Assembly (NCBI RefSeq): GCF_900115815.1
Contig: NZ_FOXV01000003.1
Coordinates: forward strand, 344,130-408,129
DNA from: Roseivivax halotolerans
GTDB taxonomy: Bacteria; Pseudomonadota; Alphaproteobacteria; Rhodobacterales; Rhodobacteraceae
DNA length: 64,000 bases
Direction: 5' to 3'
In this document: positions 61,748 through 64,000 of the stretch, piece after piece
Layout: each line of letters opens with the position of its first letter
Position numbering within the stretch: the stretch's first letter is position 1
Made by a program: the position numbers and the translations under genes
Notes under the pieces: model-generated
The model's input: only the letters and a program-made list of their open reading frames with translations
Told to the model about the DNA's origin: nothing
The model's database searches: none

Positions 61748-62046
61748 CTCTTTAGCCCATACCTATCTTGTCGCCGGACCAGCGTGCCCCGTGGATTTTC
61801 TTAAGCTGTCTTTCCGGCCGTCGGCGATTGTCCCCGAGTCAGCTTTTCGCTCCACATTCGGACAGGAAAATGCCGCGAAATCAGACGAGAGGAATGACGC
61901 GGAACTGACTTGCCAAGCCGGGTGGCTCCGTACGAAGCTTAGCCGAAAGCGGGCAAGCCACGCGAGTGACACCGATGATGACACGAGACGGCGACATGGA
62001 CCACGTGACCGGTGCTTCTATGACCCGAGAGCTCTGGAAGAGTTCA
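61748..62046. other. Upstream region of the polysaccharide export gene
   Basis: This 299-bp stretch shows no supported gene. In-frame GTG and ATG codons at 61966-62020 upstream of the chosen start lack ribosome binding sites. It probably contains the promoter of the export gene. Confidence 0.4.
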
Positions 62047-63303
62047 ATGCGCGCGCTCAGAATAAGTGTGGCGCGCCTGCTCGTCATATCAGTTTCAATT
62101 CTTCTTCTGGCGACAATCCAGACGCCGGCGCAAGCCGAGCCGGATGAAATCTATCAGTTGGGCCCGGGCGACAGGTTATCTGTCCGCGTCGTAAGATGGG
62201 ACAATCAGGAGCTCGACTTCGTGGAATGGGATGCGGTCAGCGGCAGTTTCTCCATCTCGAGCAACGGCACGCTGAGCATTCCGCTGGCAGGGACTTTCTC
62301 GACCTTGGACAAAGATCTCGATGAGCTGTCCCAGGAAGTTTCGGCCAAGCTGAACGAAAGCGTACAATTGATCGAGACGCCCTCTGTCGTGATCGAGATC
62401 GAGACCTACCGTCCGTTTTATGTGATCGGCGATGTGGAACGGCCCGGAGCCTTCGAAGCGACCCCTGGTCTGGGCGTCATGCAAGCCTACGCTCTGGCGG
62501 GCGGTGCGCCATATCTGCGCGAAGCTGAATCCAATGATCTGCGCGGCGTGATGCGGGATGCCGGTGACCTTTCGCGCATCCGCAGGGAGGAAGTGCGCCT
62601 GCAGGTTCTCGCGCACCGCCTGAACGCCGAGCTGCGCGGCGCGGATACGTTCGAGATCGACGTGGAGCTCCGCCACCCGGACGGGTCCGAAGCGCTCGAT
62701 CGCCTGATCTCGGACGAGACAGAGATTTTCGCGACACGGAAAGAAGCACGTGCTCTGGAAAGGCAGAGCCTTGAAGAGCTCAAAATCCTTCTGGCGACGG
62801 AGATTTCCCAGCTTGAGACAAAACGTTTAAGGCTGGCGGATCAGATCCTCACGGCGCGGGAGGTCAGCGACAACCTCGCCGAGCTCGGCGACCGTGGTCT
62901 CGCACGTGCAGACCAGTTGCGCGACGCGCAACGCGCGATATTCGAGCTCGAGAGCCAGGATATCGACCTGGAGAACGGCATCTTTCGCGCGCAACAAGGG
63001 ATCAAGGAGGCTGAGCGGGACATTGTCTCAATCCAGACCCAGCTTCTAACCCAGGTGACCGCCGAACTTCAGCGCGTCAATGCGGAGCTGGAAGACAGGG
63101 CGCAGCGTTCAAAACTGCTCATTTCCATGCTGGACCTTTTCAGCGTCGGCGTTCCCCAGTCCGAAAGGCAGTTCTCTACGGAGTTCTTCATCACGCGCAG
63201 TACAACTGATGGGGCCGAAGTGCAGGTCACCGGCGATACCCCTATCGGACCGGGCGACATCTTGCGCGTTCAGCGACGGGCGGCCGATTCCACGAGCAAC
63301 TAG
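62047..63303 (+). CDS. Polysaccharide export protein (ExoF/Wza-like, SLBB domain)
   Basis: The 418-aa protein has a signal peptide (ends QTPAQA) and a polysaccharide-export domain (IYQLGPGDRLSVRVVRWDNQ). An SLBB-type domain follows (FYVIGDVERPGAFEATPGLG), and a long coiled coil at about 195-365 (RQSLEELKILLATEISQLETK) ends in a short beta domain with DTPIGPGDILRVQRR. This is like ExoF of rhizobia. It should act in moving exopolysaccharide across the periplasm. The ATG at 62047 has GGAAGAG 4-5 nt upstream and starts the signal peptide. Confidence 0.9.
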   Translation: MRALRISVARLLVISVSILLLATIQTPAQAEPDEIYQLGPGDRLSVRVVRWDNQELDFVEWDAVSGSFSISSNGTLSIPLAGTFSTLDKDLDELSQEVSAKLNESVQLIETPSVVIEIETYRPFYVIGDVERPGAFEATPGLGVMQAYALAGGAPYLREAESNDLRGVMRDAGDLSRIRREEVRLQVLAHRLNAELRGADTFEIDVELRHPDGSEALDRLISDETEIFATRKEARALERQSLEELKILLATEISQLETKRLRLADQILTAREVSDNLAELGDRGLARADQLRDAQRAIFELESQDIDLENGIFRAQQGIKEAERDIVSIQTQLLTQVTAELQRVNAELEDRAQRSKLLISMLDLFSVGVPQSERQFSTEFFITRSTTDGAEVQVTGDTPIGPGDILRVQRRAADSTSN

Positions 63304-63349
63304 GTCGGATTGGCTGAGTGGAGGCGGCGAGAGGCCAGGAAACGCGGGA

Positions 63350-64000
63350 TCAACACACCGCTTCCCGTCTTTGGTGACGATTGCTGTCTTGCGTGCCGAG
63401 CCAGGTATCCTGCCAGGCGTCGAGCATGATCAGGGTCCAGAGATGTCGTCCCCAATTACGGCGCCCCGACACGTGTTCATCGAACTTGGCTGCGGCGCGG
63501 TCAGGATCGACGACACCGAGCACTGACAATCTCTCGGGTGAAACCGCGTCGGCCGCCAGATCGCGCAGCGGACCACGGATCCAGTCTTCGATGGGTATGC
63601 CGAACCCTTGCTTGGGACGGTCGAACAACGCCGGAGGCACGCGTCGTTCCAGCAGCCTCCGCAGAACCAGCTTTCCGACGCGGCCATCAAATCGCAGATC
63701 GTTCGGTAGGGACCATGCCAATTCGACCACCCTGTGGTCGAGAAGCGGAGACCGGACCTCCAAAGACGCGGCCATCGACGCGCGATCGACTTTAACAAGG
63801 ACGTCATCGGGCAGGTAGATGGACGTATCGAGCGCCATCATCTCGGCCACCCTGTCATCCATCTCCGTGGTGTTGCAGGCTTCAAATGGACCCGTCGGTC
63901 CCAATTGTCAACGGCGGAGTAATAACCGGCCACGTGGCGGCGCAAAACCAGGCCAGTGTCGGGGTGCTGAGCGCCATGGCGCGCGCGCTCCCCAAATAGC
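63350..64000 (-). pseudogene. Asparagine synthase (glutamine-hydrolysing) C-terminal part, probably frameshifted
   Basis: The stretch 63350-63904 encodes the end of an AsnB-like synthetase domain: MALDTSIYLPDDVLVKVDRA, EVRSPLLDHRVVELAW, PKQGFGIPIEDWI and SGRRNWGRHLWTLIMLDAW. Full enzymes have about 600 aa, so most of the gene lies beyond the edge. In this frame a TGA occurs at 63910-63908, two codons before 63904, yet the next frame upstream is open to the edge and reads HVAGYYSAVDNW, like the segment expected there. This points to a frameshift near 63895-63910, real or from sequencing. Such genes are common in exopolysaccharide clusters. Confidence 0.65.

Noticed and set aside
1..64000. CRISPR arrays
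   Set aside because: No regularly spaced repeats with unique spacers of 30-40 bp were seen; the only tandem repeats are the 11-bp units at 38651-38705.
1..64000. rRNA genes and IS elements
   Set aside because: No rRNA-like sequence, transposase gene or terminal inverted repeats with target duplications were recognised.

Overview
The window looks like a chromosomal segment of a marine Rhodobacterales (roseobacter-type) alphaproteobacterium. The evidence is high GC and GC-rich codon use, a circularly permuted two-piece tmRNA gene with tag ANDNRAPVALAA, an L21 protein with a long extra C-terminal tail, a trgA-trgB-cysK cluster like that of Rhodobacter sphaeroides, and paired BCCT carriers beside acuI.

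Layout. 0-2.6 kb: the start of a GNAT gene, rpmA, rplU, a DUF2059 gene and tRNA-Ser(CGA). 2.7-4.3 kb: a periplasmic 5'-nucleotidase. 4.5-15.7 kb: an aromatic-catabolism operon on the minus strand (VOC-type ring-cleaving dioxygenase, small serine hydrolase, maleylacetate reductase, Liv-type ABC importer, flavin monooxygenase, hydroxyquinol/catechol-type intradiol dioxygenase) with a divergent LysR regulator. 15.7-18.4 kb: PutP, a Usp protein and a small acidic membrane protein. 18.4-33.2 kb: an eleven-gene minus-strand operon for non-phosphorylative L-arabinose/D-galactose use. It holds two complete sugar ABC importers (ChvE-GguAB and YtfQRT-YjfF) plus dehydrogenase, dehydratase, AraD1/GguC and alpha-ketoglutaric semialdehyde dehydrogenase, with a divergent LysR (GbpR-like) gene.

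33.35-43.94 kb: a 10.6-kb integrative element inserted in the 3' end of tRNA-Ser(GGA). It is bounded by a perfect 15-bp direct repeat and has short TTTAGGGG repeats near both ends. It encodes a P4-type integrase, an AlpA regulator, a primase/RepA-like helicase followed by five 11-bp tandem repeats (candidate origin), and AT-rich cargo: an HNH protein, a Cys-rich small protein, a two-gene AAA ATPase + DUF4276 (Toprim-like) unit and a small membrane protein. No capsid or tail genes are visible. The ATPase/DUF4276 pair, carried on a satellite-like element, is the best candidate here for a little-characterised defence system.

44-55 kb: AlaX, a large MscS channel, cysK-trgB-trgA, a cyclopropane fatty acid synthase, a photolyase and a DEAD-box helicase with a repetitive basic tail. 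These look like stress functions (tellurite/thiol, membrane, UV, cold/RNA). 55-60 kb: two BCCT transporters and acuI, which suggests uptake and use of DMSP or another betaine-like compound. 60-64 kb: a DinB-family protein, two small proteins, three palindromes, ssrA, an ExoF/Wza-like polysaccharide export protein and the end of an asparagine synthase gene that appears frameshifted. Substrate assignments for transporters and the aromatic pathway are inferred from gene families and neighbours.
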